In this document: in pieces, positions 16,217 through 24,629 of the stretch | Position numbering within the stretch: position 1 is the stretch's first letter | Layout: each line of letters starts with the position of its first letter | Assembly: GCA_964374095.1 (NCBI GenBank) | Contig: CAYJXJ010000027.1 | Location: 1 to 36,338, forward strand | Reading direction: 5' to 3' | DNA from: CAYJXJ01 sp964374095 | GTDB taxonomy: Bacteria; Elusimicrobiota; Elusimicrobia; UBA1565; UBA9628 | DNA: 36,338 nucleotides | Made by a program: the position numbers and the translations under genes | Notes under the pieces: model-generated | What the model was told of the DNA's origin: nothing | Databases searched by the model: none | Seen by the model: the letters and a program-made list of their open reading frames with translations, nothing else

Positions 16217-17185
16217 GTGGCCCCCCGCGCGGGCTTGACCGTCGCCGAGCTCGTCAAGGAGCAACGGGACCATCTAAAGCTCGAGCTCATCACCGGCGAG
16301 AAATCACTCGGCCGGGCGATCACCGTCAGCGAGCTCAACCGGCCGGGCCTCGCCCTAAGCGGATTCCTCGATCACTTCCGCGGCGAACGCATCCAAATTT
16401 TCGGCAACGGGGAACAGTCCTACTGCATGAAAGCCCCGGCGGCCGATGTCGAGAGCGCGCTTTCAAGGATGCTCGCCGCCCCCGAGATTCCATGCCTCAT
16501 CCTGACCCATAATTTAAAGACGCCCCCGATTCTCTCCGGCGTCTGCCGGCGCCACGGAGTTCCCTTGCTGCGTTCGGGCCTCGACACCGCGGCCTTGGTC
16601 GGGGAGCTGAGCGCCGCCCTCGAGGAACAACTCGCCGACACGCTGACCGTTCACGGCGTGCTCGTCGACGTCTATGGCCTGGGCGTGCTCATTCAAGGGG
16701 AGGCCGGCATCGGGAAGTCCGAGTGCGCGCTGGAACTTCTCAAGCGCGGCCATATTCTAGTCGCGGATGATGTCGTCGATATCCAGCACCGCCGCGGAGG
16801 CGTTCTGCGCGGGAGCTGCCCGGAGCCGCTTCGCCATTACATCGAGGTCCGCGGTTTGGGCGTCATCGACGTGAAGCTTCTCTTCGGCGTGGGGGCCATC
16901 CTCGACCGCGCCCGGGTGGAGCTGGCCATCGAGCTTGAGGCGTGGAAGGCCAGCACGGAATACGACCGGGTCGGGCTGGAGACCCGGCAGAAATCCCTCC
17001 TTGGCGTTAAAGTCCCGCTGATTCGCATTCCGGTCAGCCCCGGGCGCAACCTGGCGGTTCTCATCGAGGTCGCGTCCCTCAATCAGAGGCTGCGCAGCCA
17101 AGGCTATTTCGCGGCCGAAACGTTCAATCGCCGCCTGATCGAGAAGATGCGCCGGTCGGCGGGCGGGGCGCCGGGGAATCCTTGA
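16217..17185 (+). CDS. hprK: HPr kinase/phosphorylase
   Basis: 322 residues. The N-terminal domain (1-130) is the MurF-like non-catalytic fold. The catalytic domain has conserved His146 in HGVLVDVYG, Walker A GEAGIGKS at 161-168, LVADDVV (Asp184-Asp185) and the HprK signature IEVRGLGVIDVKLLFGVGAI near 209-228. The enzyme phosphorylates and dephosphorylates HPr on Ser46, coupling carbon status to gene regulation. The matching HPr with Ser46 is encoded five genes downstream. The start is a GTG with no clear Shine-Dalgarno, 4 bases after hpf. Its stop overlaps the rapZ start by one base. Confidence 0.95.
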   Translation: MAPRAGLTVAELVKEQRDHLKLELITGEKSLGRAITVSELNRPGLALSGFLDHFRGERIQIFGNGEQSYCMKAPAADVESALSRMLAAPEIPCLILTHNLKTPPILSGVCRRHGVPLLRSGLDTAALVGELSAALEEQLADTLTVHGVLVDVYGLGVLIQGEAGIGKSECALELLKRGHILVADDVVDIQHRRGGVLRGSCPEPLRHYIEVRGLGVIDVKLLFGVGAILDRARVELAIELEAWKASTEYDRVGLETRQKSLLGVKVPLIRIPVSPGRNLAVLIEVASLNQRLRSQGYFAAETFNRRLIEKMRRSAGGAPGNP

Positions 17186-18099
17186 TGAACCAGCGGTCGG
17201 CCCCCCCGACGCCGGCCGGCCCCCCCGCGGGGGGGGGCGGCCGGCAAGGCCGCAAGTTCTTCATCATCACCGGCATCTCCGGGGCGGGCAAGAGCCAGGC
17301 CCTCAAGGTTTTCGAGGACTTCGGCTTCGTTTGCGTCGACAATCTTCCCATCTCGTTGTTGGACGCTTTCGCGGACCTGGTGACGAAATCCCGCCATATG
17401 CGGCGGGTGGCCTTGGGCATCGATATCCGGGAGGGGCGCTGGATCGAGGGACTTCCCGAGGTCCTCAACAAGCTCTCTCGGCGCGGGATCGATCACCGGA
17501 TTCTTTTCCTTGAGGCCACGGACGCTTCCGTGATCCAGCGGTTCTCCGAGACCCGCCACCGCCACCCCTTGGGCCGCAAGGTGGCCGAGGCGATCCGCGA
17601 GGAGCGCCGCAGGTTGGGAACGCTCAAGGAACTGGCCGACAAGGTGATCGATACCTCCGCCATGACGCTCGGCGAGCTTAAGGAGACGATCTCGGAGACC
17701 CTCGCCCTGACCAGAACCCGGGAGATGACGCTTTCCGTGGTTTCATTCGGCTACAAATACGGGTTGCCCATGGATTCCGACATCGTCATCGACGTTCGAT
17801 TTCTCCCCAACCCCAATTACGTGGCGGGGCTCAAGCGCCTGACCGGCCTGCATCCCGTGGTCGGCCGCTTCATCCTGGCCGCGGAGTCGACGCGGGTTTT
17901 TCTCGACGACTACCTGCGCCTGATTCTGAGGCTCCTGCCGCATTACGTCAAGGAAGGAAAGTCCTATCTGACCATCGCCGTCGGCTGCACCGGAGGGCGG
18001 CACCGAAGCGTCTTCATCACGAGGACCTTGGCGCAGAAGCTGGCCATGAGCGGGCACCCCGTCCAGGAATTCCATCGCGATATCAATCGCGCGGCCTAA
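17185..18099 (+). CDS. rapZ: RNase adapter / nucleotide-binding protein RapZ (YvcJ family)
   Basis: 304 residues. The P-loop GISGAGKS lies at about 30-37, preceded by a low-complexity Pro/Gly stretch. VCVDNLPISLL and RLGTLKELADKVIDTSA match the family, and the C-terminal domain shows DVRFLPNPNYV, GCTGGRHRSVFI and the late HRDI. In enterobacteria RapZ guides RNase E to a small RNA controlling amino-sugar synthesis; in Firmicutes YvcJ has a less clear role. Its ATG overlaps the hprK stop (TGATG). hprK-rapZ linkage is a recurrent association, so a role in PTS/cell-wall precursor balance is likely but inferred. Confidence 0.94.
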   Translation: MNQRSAPPTPAGPPAGGGGRQGRKFFIITGISGAGKSQALKVFEDFGFVCVDNLPISLLDAFADLVTKSRHMRRVALGIDIREGRWIEGLPEVLNKLSRRGIDHRILFLEATDASVIQRFSETRHRHPLGRKVAEAIREERRRLGTLKELADKVIDTSAMTLGELKETISETLALTRTREMTLSVVSFGYKYGLPMDSDIVIDVRFLPNPNYVAGLKRLTGLHPVVGRFILAAESTRVFLDDYLRLILRLLPHYVKEGKSYLTIAVGCTGGRHRSVFITRTLAQKLAMSGHPVQEFHRDINRAA

Positions 18100-18116
18100 G
18101 GCCACGATCCCAACAG

Positions 18117-18530
18117 ATGATCAATTTTCTCATCGTCACCCACGGCGAATTCGGGGCGTATCTCGTCGAGGCTGCCGAAGCGATCGTCGGCCGGCAGGCG
18201 TCGGGGGTGAGGGTTGTGTCGGCCTCGTCGCGCCTGGGCGTCTCCGAGATACGCCGGCGCATCGGCGCGGCGGTCGCGGAACTCTCCGGCCCGGGGGGCC
18301 TGGTGGTTTTCTGCGACATGCCCGCGGGAAGCCCGGTGAACCTGTCGTTTCCCCTCATCAAGGACCGGGCGGCCGTCGAGATCATCAGCGGGATCAACCT
18401 CCCGATGCTGATCTCGGCCTTCAGCCATCGGGGGGATATGAGCCTGGAGGCCCTCATCGAGAAGGTTTTGCGCGACGGCAAGAACGCCGTCAGCGACGTG
18501 CGGCGGCTGGTGATGGCGAGGATGGGCTGA
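18117..18530 (+). CDS. PTS mannose/sorbose-family EIIA component
   Basis: 137 residues of the mannose-type EIIA fold. The phospho-acceptor is His9 in IVTHGEFGAYLVEAAEAIVG; downstream, LVVFCDMPAGSPVN and SGINLPMLISAFSHR match the family's D-x-x-G-G-S-P and gvNlPmLle motifs. It receives phosphate from HPr-His15 and passes it to EIIB. Unlike many ManX proteins it is not fused to EIIB. Its stop overlaps the EIIB ATG (TGATG region at 18528-18532). Confidence 0.92.
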   Translation: MINFLIVTHGEFGAYLVEAAEAIVGRQASGVRVVSASSRLGVSEIRRRIGAAVAELSGPGGLVVFCDMPAGSPVNLSFPLIKDRAAVEIISGINLPMLISAFSHRGDMSLEALIEKVLRDGKNAVSDVRRLVMARMG

Positions 18531-19027
18531 TGGCGCTGGCCCTGGTGCGAATCGACGACCGTCTGGTGCATGGGCAGGTCGTGGAGGGGTGGGTGCCGCA
18601 TTTGAAAATCCAAGAGGTGGTCGTCGTTTCCGAGGAAGCGGCCGGCGACCCGACGCAGGTCATGCTCATGCGCCTCGCCTTGCCGGATTCGGTGGGCCTG
18701 CAGGTCGTGGGCATCGAGCCGGCCGCCTCCACTCTCAAGGGCGCGGCGGCCGGCCCCCGCCGCGTGATGGCCCTGGCCCCCGGCCCGCAGGAGATATTGG
18801 CGCTTCTGGAAAAAGGCGTGGCGATCAAGGACGTCAATATCGGCGGGCTCCACTACATGGCCGGCAAGCTCCAGCTGGGTCGGGCGGTCTACCTCAGCGC
18901 CCCGGATATGAAAGCCCTCTTGGCGATCGCCACACGCGGCGTGCAGCTGGAGGGGCGCGGCATTCCTTCGGACCCGCCCGTCGATATTGACGAACTGCTT
19001 CTGGCGCTGCCGGGGGAGGGCGGGTGA
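18530..19027 (+). CDS. PTS mannose/sorbose-family EIIB component
   Basis: 165 residues. LVRIDDRLVHGQVVEGWVP contains the active-site His14, and VVVVSEEAAGDPTQVMLMRL and INIGG-like VNIGGLHY follow as in EIIB-Man. It takes phosphate from EIIA and transfers it to the incoming sugar. Coupled to EIIA by overlap, but separated from EIIC by a 154-base spacer containing two perfect palindromes. Confidence 0.92.
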   Translation: MALALVRIDDRLVHGQVVEGWVPHLKIQEVVVVSEEAAGDPTQVMLMRLALPDSVGLQVVGIEPAASTLKGAAAGPRRVMALAPGPQEILALLEKGVAIKDVNIGGLHYMAGKLQLGRAVYLSAPDMKALLAIATRGVQLEGRGIPSDPPVDIDELLLALPGEGG

Positions 19028-19055
19028 GGCGCGGTGGATCCGGAATCGGCGCAAG

Positions 19056-19069
19056 TGTACGCGCGTACA
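19056..19069. repeat. 14-bp perfect palindrome in the EIIB-EIIC spacer
   Basis: TGTACGCGCGTACA is its own reverse complement. It could be an operator or a transcript hairpin and lies 26 bases before the larger 42-bp palindrome. Confidence 0.6.
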
Positions 19070-19095
19070 GTCGCAACGTGACGAGCGGCGTCCGA

Positions 19096-19137
19096 GTGAT
19101 CCACACGACTTGGGGCGCCCCAAGTCGTGTGGATCAC
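19096..19137. repeat. 42-bp perfect palindrome with no loop (EIIB-EIIC spacer)
   Basis: Two exactly complementary 21-base arms meet without a spacer. The arms run 19096-19116 and 19117-19137; the outer ends are GTGATCCACACG and CGTGTGGATCAC, and the centre is GGGGCGCCCC. Outside it, TCCG (91-94) and CGGA (140-143) extend the pairing after a short mismatch. No T-tract follows, so it is not a standard intrinsic terminator. In RNA it would form a very stable hairpin between EIIB and EIIC and could attenuate or protect the message; it could also be a REP-type element or a cruciform site. Confidence 0.9.
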
Positions 19138-19181
19138 GCCGGAGCGCTGGTCCCGCGCGCGCCCGCGCGGGGGCCGGGGCA

Positions 19182-19793
19182 GTGAACTGGACCTGGGTGT
19201 GGGGGCCGCTGATCGTGGCCGCGGCACAGCTCGACGAGTGGTCGTTCGGCCAATTCATGTGGTCGAGGCCGATCGTCCTGGGGCCGGTCCTGGGATGGGC
19301 TTTGGGCCACATGGATTCCGGGGTCCTGGTGGGGGTCGTCGTGGAGGTTCTGAGCCAGGATCGTCTTCCGGTAGGGGAGGCCATGGTCCCGAGCGCTGCG
19401 GTGTCGGCCGGCCTTTCGGCGTTGCTGGCCGCCGGGGGGGGACTCCAGCTGGGAATGGCCATCCCGGCCGGTCTTCTGGCAGGTTGGCTGCACCTGCGCT
19501 TGATCGAGCTTCCCTTGCGCCGGCGGCGCGACGGCTTCGTAGGCCGACTGGAGGCGCAACTTTCCGGGGGGACCTCCGCGGGCCTGGGCCGTTGTATCAG
19601 CGGGGAGGTGGGGCTCCAGTTCGCCGCGACGGCCGGATTCTGCGCCGTTTTTCTCATCGGGGGGGGCGCGGTCTTTAGCGGGATTTGGCGGCAAGCGCCG
19701 GAGGCCCTGCGGCTGGGCCTGGAGTGGGCGGTATGGGGCGCCGGCTTTGCGGGACTCGGCATGCTGTTCCACGCATTGCGGGATCGAGGATGA
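19182..19793 (+). CDS. PTS mannose/sorbose-family EIIC membrane component
   Basis: 203 residues, strongly hydrophobic. The start is a GTG at 19182 (VNWTWVWGPL). The frame is open upstream through the palindromes, but that extension is a poor Arg-rich stretch. QFMWSRPIVLGPVLGWALGH matches the EIIC-Man signature (rPiv.Gp..G...Gd), followed by GVLVGVVVEVL and LPVGEAMVPSAAVSAG, equivalent to the G.lEL...p.Gaa.pPd motif. It forms the transmembrane channel with EIID. At 203 residues it is shorter than typical ManY (about 260), mostly at the C-terminus. The stop overlaps the EIID ATG by four bases. Confidence 0.85.
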   Translation: MNWTWVWGPLIVAAAQLDEWSFGQFMWSRPIVLGPVLGWALGHMDSGVLVGVVVEVLSQDRLPVGEAMVPSAAVSAGLSALLAAGGGLQLGMAIPAGLLAGWLHLRLIELPLRRRRDGFVGRLEAQLSGGTSAGLGRCISGEVGLQFAATAGFCAVFLIGGGAVFSGIWRQAPEALRLGLEWAVWGAGFAGLGMLFHALRDRG

Positions 19794-20557
19794 CCGTCAA
19801 GATGCGGGTCGCTCTTTTCTGCAGGTCCTTGTTTCTCAACGCCTGCTGGGGATTCGAGCGAATGCAGGGCCCGGGGCTGGGCTGGAGTCTGTCGCCGTGG
19901 CTGGAGCGGCGTGGCGCGCCCGGGGCGATGGGACGACACCTCGAGTACTTCAGCACCAATCCGTACCTAAGCGGCTTCGCTATCGGGATGATCGTCGCGC
20001 TCGAGGAGCGCGGAGAGTCGCCGCAACGGATTGCCGGACTGAAGAAATCGGCGGCTTCCACGCTGGCCGGCATTGGGGACGCCCTGTTCTGGGGCGCCCT
20101 GAGACCCTTCGCGGCGATTTTTGGGCTAAGCCTTGGGGCCTTGATCTTTACGGTATCCACGTCGGAGCCTGGGGTGGAAAAGGCGGCGGTCGCCGGGGCA
20201 TCCGCCTTCCTGGCCGCTTTCACCGTTCCCGCTTTGGCCATGCGCTGGTTGGGCATCGGGCTCGGGTACGGATGGGGAGACAAATTGCCCGAGGGCCTCG
20301 CGAAGTTCCCGTGGCAGCGAGTGATACGAGGCGTGAGATTGTTCGGCTGCGGCCTGGTTCTGTGCTGCGCCGGTATCGGGATGTTGGCGGCGATCGGTCC
20401 CCCGGGGCGCGGGGCGGGCGCTTGGGCTCTCTTTGCGGGCTTCGCGGCCGTCGCCGCCGGATCCCTGGCAAGGGCCAAGGGCCTCTCCGTGCACCGCCTC
20501 TACGGCCTCGTGGCCGCAGCGTGCGTCGGCCTGGCGGCCCTGGGGTGGCGATGGTGA
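19790..20557 (+). CDS. PTS mannose/sorbose-family EIID membrane component
   Basis: 255 residues. SLFLNACWGFERMQGPGLGW is the EIID-Man N-terminal signature, and YFSTNPYLSGFAIGMIVALE and AASTLAGIGDALFWGALRP match the family's n-NPh-l-.ig and mgPlaGiGDsl..g...p motifs. Several hydrophobic helices follow. It partners EIIC in the membrane. The ATG is set by the ATGA overlap with EIIC; the 3' end overlaps HPr by 7 bases. Confidence 0.9.
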   Translation: MTVKMRVALFCRSLFLNACWGFERMQGPGLGWSLSPWLERRGAPGAMGRHLEYFSTNPYLSGFAIGMIVALEERGESPQRIAGLKKSAASTLAGIGDALFWGALRPFAAIFGLSLGALIFTVSTSEPGVEKAAVAGASAFLAAFTVPALAMRWLGIGLGYGWGDKLPEGLAKFPWQRVIRGVRLFGCGLVLCCAGIGMLAAIGPPGRGAGAWALFAGFAAVAAGSLARAKGLSVHRLYGLVAAACVGLAALGWRW

Positions 20558-20817
20558 CGCGGACTCTCGCCGTCACGCCGCTGCTCGGGCTGCACGCCAA
20601 GCCCGCCGGGCTCTTCGTCAACGAGGCGAACAAGTTCAAGAGCGCCGTCAAGGTTTCCAAGGACGGCCTTGATGTCAACGGCAAGTCGGTGCTGGGGCTG
20701 ATGCTCTTGGCCGCGGAGAAGGGCTCCACGCTCAAGATCACGGTTTCCGGTCCCGACGAGAGGCAGGCCATGGACGCGCTGGTGAAACTCTTCGAGAGAA
20801 AGTTCGATGAGGACTGA
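20551..20817 (+). CDS. ptsH: phosphocarrier protein HPr
   Basis: 88 residues, the standard HPr length. The EI phosphorylation site is His15 in GLHAKPAG, and the HprK target is Ser46 in NGKSVLGLMLLAAEKG; both fall at the canonical numbers. Position 17 is Lys instead of the usual Arg, a conservative change next to the active histidine. HPr relays phosphate from EI to EIIA-Man and, when Ser46-phosphorylated, signals energy status. It starts within EIID (7-base overlap). Confidence 0.94.
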   Translation: MVTRTLAVTPLLGLHAKPAGLFVNEANKFKSAVKVSKDGLDVNGKSVLGLMLLAAEKGSTLKITVSGPDERQAMDALVKLFERKFDED

Positions 20818-20943
20818 CAGGCCCGGCAAGAAATTCGGACCGGATAGAGACGGGCGCGCAGCGCTCGGTCCTATCAGATTCTTGAAGGTTTGCGGCGGGG
20901 CGGGGGGGCCAGGCGGCCGGGCGCGCCCCGGCCCCCCCGGCCC

Positions 20944-21111
20944 AAGATAGTCATTAAAGGCGTGGGGGCCCGCCCCGGGATTTAGATAGGCAACGNNNNN
21001 NNNNNACCCACTCCCCAAACCCCCCGCACTCCCCAAATATAATCTTTTTTTTTGGGGGGGGGGGGGGCGGGGCGCGGGGGGGGCGCGCCCCCCCCCCCCC
21101 CGCCGCGGCAC
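20944..21111 (+). other. assembly gap with garbled duplicate of the ptsI 5' end
   Basis: Ten Ns occupy 20996-21005. Bases 20944-20995 align without gaps to 21112-21163 (the first 17 codons of ptsI) with 9 differences in 52, including an in-frame TAG. The flank 21006-21111 holds a run of 9 Ts, 14 Gs and 14 Cs. This is what an unresolved contig overlap with error-rich ends looks like. Real spacing between HPr and EI, and the ptsI ribosome site, cannot be read here. Confidence 0.85.
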
Positions 21112-22836
21112 ATGATCGTCATTAAGGGCGTGGCGGCCAGCCCCGGAATTTCGATCGGCAAGGCCTACGTCCTCGAGGACGAGGAGATCGTGGTCAACCG
21201 CGTCGAGATCGAGCGCGGCAAGCTCAAGGACGAGGTCAAGCGCTTCAAGGCCGCGCAGAAGGCGACCCACCGCGACCTCGACCTGGCCGAGGTCAAGGTA
21301 CTCAAGGTTTTGGGGCGCAAGCACGCCAAGCTCATCGATGCCCACCGGCTCATCCTCAAGGACACCCTCATCACCCATGACGTGGCCGCCCGCATCATAA
21401 AAGAGGGCGTCAACGCGGAATTTGCCCTCTCGGAAGCGCTTGAGGCCGTCAATAAGCAGTTCGAAAGGATGGAGGACGAATTCTTCCGCGAGAGGCGCCA
21501 CGACCTTTTCGACGTCGGCAAGCGCCTGCTGTCGCATCTCATGAAGCAGACCCGCCGCAGCCTCTCCGACATCGACCACCACTGCATCTTGATCGCCCGC
21601 AACCTCCTTCCCTCCGACACCATCAGCCTGCAGGAGTCGCGCATACTCGGTTTCGCCACGGATCTCGGGGGAAAGACCAGCCACACCGCCATCCTCGCCC
21701 AGACTTTGGAGATTCCGGCCGTGGTGGGGCTCTCCGACGTGAGCCACCGGGTCAAAACCGGCGATCACGTGATTCTTGACGGCGAGCAGGGCCTGGTCAT
21801 CATCAACCCCGGGCCCGAGACCCTGGAGAAGTACCTCCAGGCCCAGGCCAAGGCCGAGGAGGATGAGAAGGCCCTGGTCTCGCTCAAGGGCCTGCCCACC
21901 ACTACCGTCGACGCCCGGGCCTTCGAGCTACACGCCAACCTTGACACTCCCGAGGAGTTCAAGGCCGTCGCCAATCTCGCCCCCGACGGCGTGGGGCTGT
22001 TTCGAACCGAGTACCTCTTTCTCAACCGTCCCGCGCCGCCCACGGAAGAGGAGCAGGCCAAAGCCTACGCGGGCGTGGTCAGGGCCATGGCGCCGAGGCC
22101 GGTCGTGATTCGGACCGCGGACCTCGGCGGCGACCGGCTGACCGCCATGGGCATCGATGGCCCCAAGAACGAGACCAACCCCTTCATGGGCCTGCGCGGG
22201 GTGCGCCTGTTCATGCGCCACCTGGACCTCTTCAAGACCCAGCTGCGGGCCATCCTCCGCGCCTCGACCAAGGGTTCGGTGCGCATTCTCATCCCCATGG
22301 TCTCCTCGGTCGGCGAAATTCACAGCGTGCGCCGACTCCTCAACCTCGCTCAAACCGAGCTCCATGCGGAAGGCGTGGCCACGGCCGAGCGCATCGAATT
22401 GGGCATGATGGTCGAGATTCCAGCGGCGGCGCTGCTCTTGGACGCCTTCCTGCCGCTCTTGGATTTTATATCGATCGGGACCAACGACCTCATCCAATAC
22501 ACGCTCGCCGTTGACCGGCTCAACGACCACGTGGCCCACCTCTACGACCCCTTCCACCCCGCGGTGGTCCGGCTCATCGACCAGACCGTGCAGGCGGCCC
22601 GCAAGCGCGGCCGCTGGGTCAGCGTTTGCGGGGAGATGGCCTCGGACCCGCACGCCGTCCCCCTGCTCATTGGGATGGGGGTCGACAGCCTTTCGGTGAC
22701 GCCGCGGATGTTCTTCCGGGTCAAGCAGGCGGTGCGCTCCCTCGACTACGCGGCCACCGCCAAGCTCGTCGGCCAGGCCCTCGGCGCCGCCGACTCCGAA
22801 GAGGTCCGCCGGCTCCTCATGGGCCCGGGCGCCTGA
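21112..22836 (+). CDS. ptsI: PTS enzyme I (phosphoenolpyruvate-protein phosphotransferase)
   Basis: 574 residues, as in E. coli EI. It begins MIVIKGVAASPGISIGKAYV; the active histidine is His191 in GGKTSHTAILAQ. The PEP-binding barrel shows RTEYLFLNR, ADLGGDR, NPFMGLRGVR, LIPMVSSVGE, GMMVEIPAAAL, SIGTNDLIQYTLAVDR and the cysteine loop VSVCGEMASDP. It transfers phosphate from PEP to HPr-His15. Its 5' flank is damaged by the scaffold gap, but the coding sequence itself is clean. The stop overlaps the lepA ATG by one base. Confidence 0.96.
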   Translation: MIVIKGVAASPGISIGKAYVLEDEEIVVNRVEIERGKLKDEVKRFKAAQKATHRDLDLAEVKVLKVLGRKHAKLIDAHRLILKDTLITHDVAARIIKEGVNAEFALSEALEAVNKQFERMEDEFFRERRHDLFDVGKRLLSHLMKQTRRSLSDIDHHCILIARNLLPSDTISLQESRILGFATDLGGKTSHTAILAQTLEIPAVVGLSDVSHRVKTGDHVILDGEQGLVIINPGPETLEKYLQAQAKAEEDEKALVSLKGLPTTTVDARAFELHANLDTPEEFKAVANLAPDGVGLFRTEYLFLNRPAPPTEEEQAKAYAGVVRAMAPRPVVIRTADLGGDRLTAMGIDGPKNETNPFMGLRGVRLFMRHLDLFKTQLRAILRASTKGSVRILIPMVSSVGEIHSVRRLLNLAQTELHAEGVATAERIELGMMVEIPAAALLLDAFLPLLDFISIGTNDLIQYTLAVDRLNDHVAHLYDPFHPAVVRLIDQTVQAARKRGRWVSVCGEMASDPHAVPLLIGMGVDSLSVTPRMFFRVKQAVRSLDYAATAKLVGQALGAADSEEVRRLLMGPGA

Positions 22837-24626
22837 TGGCGGATCCCGTGGAAATCGCTCGCATCCGCAATTTTTCCATCATCGCCCACATCGACCACGG
22901 CAAGTCGACCCTGGCCGACCGCTTGCTGGAGGCGACCGGGACGATTCCCCACCGGCAGATGCAGGAGCAGGTCATGGACTCGATGGAGCTTGAGCGGGAG
23001 CGCGGCATCACCATCAAGGCCAAGGCGGTTCGGATGCGCCACGCCGACCACATCCTAAACCTGATCGATACGCCGGGACACGTGGATTTCTCTTACGAAG
23101 TGTCACGGGCTCTGGCCGCCTGCGAGGGGGCCATTCTCGTCGTGGACGCCTCCCAGGGCGTGGAGGCCCAGACCCTGGCCAACGCGCATCTGGCCGGGGA
23201 ACTCGGGCTTAAGATCGTGCCCGTCATCAATAAGGTGGACCTGCCGGCGGCCGATGTGGACGCGACGGCCGAGCAGCTCTTCGACGTGCTGCACATCCAT
23301 GCCGACCCGATCCTCGTGAGCGCCAAGGAGGGGCGGGGAACTTCCGAGGTTCTGGCGGCCCTGATCCGCGACATCCCCGCGCCTTCCGGCAACCCCGCCG
23401 CCCCGCTGTCGGCCCTGATATTCGACTCGAACTTCTCAGTCTACCGCGGTGTCGTGATGCTGGTGCGGGTGGTTGACGGCCGCATCGCTCCCGGGTCCCG
23501 AGTGCGCTTGTTTTCCTCCGGGAGCGAGCACATCGTTGAGGAAACAGGGTACCTCACCCCGAAGCAAACCCCCTCAAAATGTCTTTCGGCCGGGGAGGTC
23601 GGTTACCTGATCTGCGGAATCAAGGATATCAAGCAAGTGCGGGTGGGAGACACGGTCACGGAAACGGCACGGCCGCTATCGCGGCCGTTGAAGGGCTACA
23701 AAGAAGCCAAGCCCGTGGTCTTTGCCGGCATATTCCCGATCAACGCCGCGGACTTCACCGCGCTCAAGGCGGCGCTCGAAAAACTCAACCTCGAAGACAG
23801 CTCATTCAGCTACCAGCCCGAGACCTCCGAAGCCCTGGGTTTCGGCTTCCGGCTGGGGTTTCTTGGACTGCTCCATATGGACATCGTGCGCGAGCGGCTC
23901 GAGCGCGAGTTTAATCTGAGCCTCATCGCGACCAGCCCCACCGTAGTCTACCGGGTCAAGGCCAAGGGGGTTTGGCGCCTCATCGACAACCCGGCCAAAT
24001 TCCCGGCCTACGGGGATGTGGAGGTCGTGGAGGAGCCCTACGTCCAGGTGACGATCATGCTGCCGGCCAGGTATCAAGAGGGAGTCTTGAACCTCCTCAA
24101 AGAGCGCCGGGGCGAACATATCGCCATCGAATACATCTCCGGCGAGCGCCTGATCATCAAGTACGATCTCCCCTTGGCGGAGATGGTCATTAATTTCTAC
24201 GACCGCCTTAAATCCGTGAGCAAGGGTTACGCGTCGCTCGACTACGTCGAATCCGGCGGCAAGGCGTCCCGCGTGGTCAGGCTCGAGGTCCTCATCCACG
24301 GCGAGCCCGTGGACGCCCTGAGCCAGGTGGTCCACAAGGACAAGGCCTTCACTGTGGGCCGCGCCATGTGCGAGAAGCTCAAGGAACTGATCGGGCGGCA
24401 GATGTTTGAGATCGCGATCCAAGCCGGCTGTGAGGGCCGCATCATCGCCCGCGAGACCATCGGGGCCAAGCGCAAGGACGTGATCGCGAAGTGCTACGGG
24501 GGCGACATCACGCGCAAGCGGAAACTCCTTTCCAAGCAGAAGGAAGGCAAGAAGCGCGCCAAGATGGTCGGGTCGGTTTCGGTGCCGCAGGAGGCGTTCC
24601 TGGCGGCCCTCAGGATCTCGGAGTAA
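22836..24626 (+). CDS. lepA: translation elongation factor 4 (LepA GTPase)
   Basis: 596 residues. G1 AHIDHGKSTLADRL, G2 within RERGITIKAK, G3 DTPGHVDF, G4 NKVDLP and G5 VSAKEG are all present. The C-terminal domain ends with KRKDVIAKCYGGDITRKRKL and KKRAKMVGSVSVPQEAFLA, unique to LepA. The GTPase binds the ribosome and aids initiation or back-translocation under stress. The ATG overlaps the ptsI stop, and lepB follows 3 bases later, the common lepA-lepB pairing. Confidence 0.97.
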   Translation: MADPVEIARIRNFSIIAHIDHGKSTLADRLLEATGTIPHRQMQEQVMDSMELERERGITIKAKAVRMRHADHILNLIDTPGHVDFSYEVSRALAACEGAILVVDASQGVEAQTLANAHLAGELGLKIVPVINKVDLPAADVDATAEQLFDVLHIHADPILVSAKEGRGTSEVLAALIRDIPAPSGNPAAPLSALIFDSNFSVYRGVVMLVRVVDGRIAPGSRVRLFSSGSEHIVEETGYLTPKQTPSKCLSAGEVGYLICGIKDIKQVRVGDTVTETARPLSRPLKGYKEAKPVVFAGIFPINAADFTALKAALEKLNLEDSSFSYQPETSEALGFGFRLGFLGLLHMDIVRERLEREFNLSLIATSPTVVYRVKAKGVWRLIDNPAKFPAYGDVEVVEEPYVQVTIMLPARYQEGVLNLLKERRGEHIAIEYISGERLIIKYDLPLAEMVINFYDRLKSVSKGYASLDYVESGGKASRVVRLEVLIHGEPVDALSQVVHKDKAFTVGRAMCEKLKELIGRQMFEIAIQAGCEGRIIARETIGAKRKDVIAKCYGGDITRKRKLLSKQKEGKKRAKMVGSVSVPQEAFLAALRISE

Positions 24627-24629
24627 ACC

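Noticed and set aside
20500..21768. Minus-strand frame running through the N-run opposite HPr and EI
   Set aside because: It crosses ambiguous bases and the garbled contig ends, and is antisense to two certain genes.
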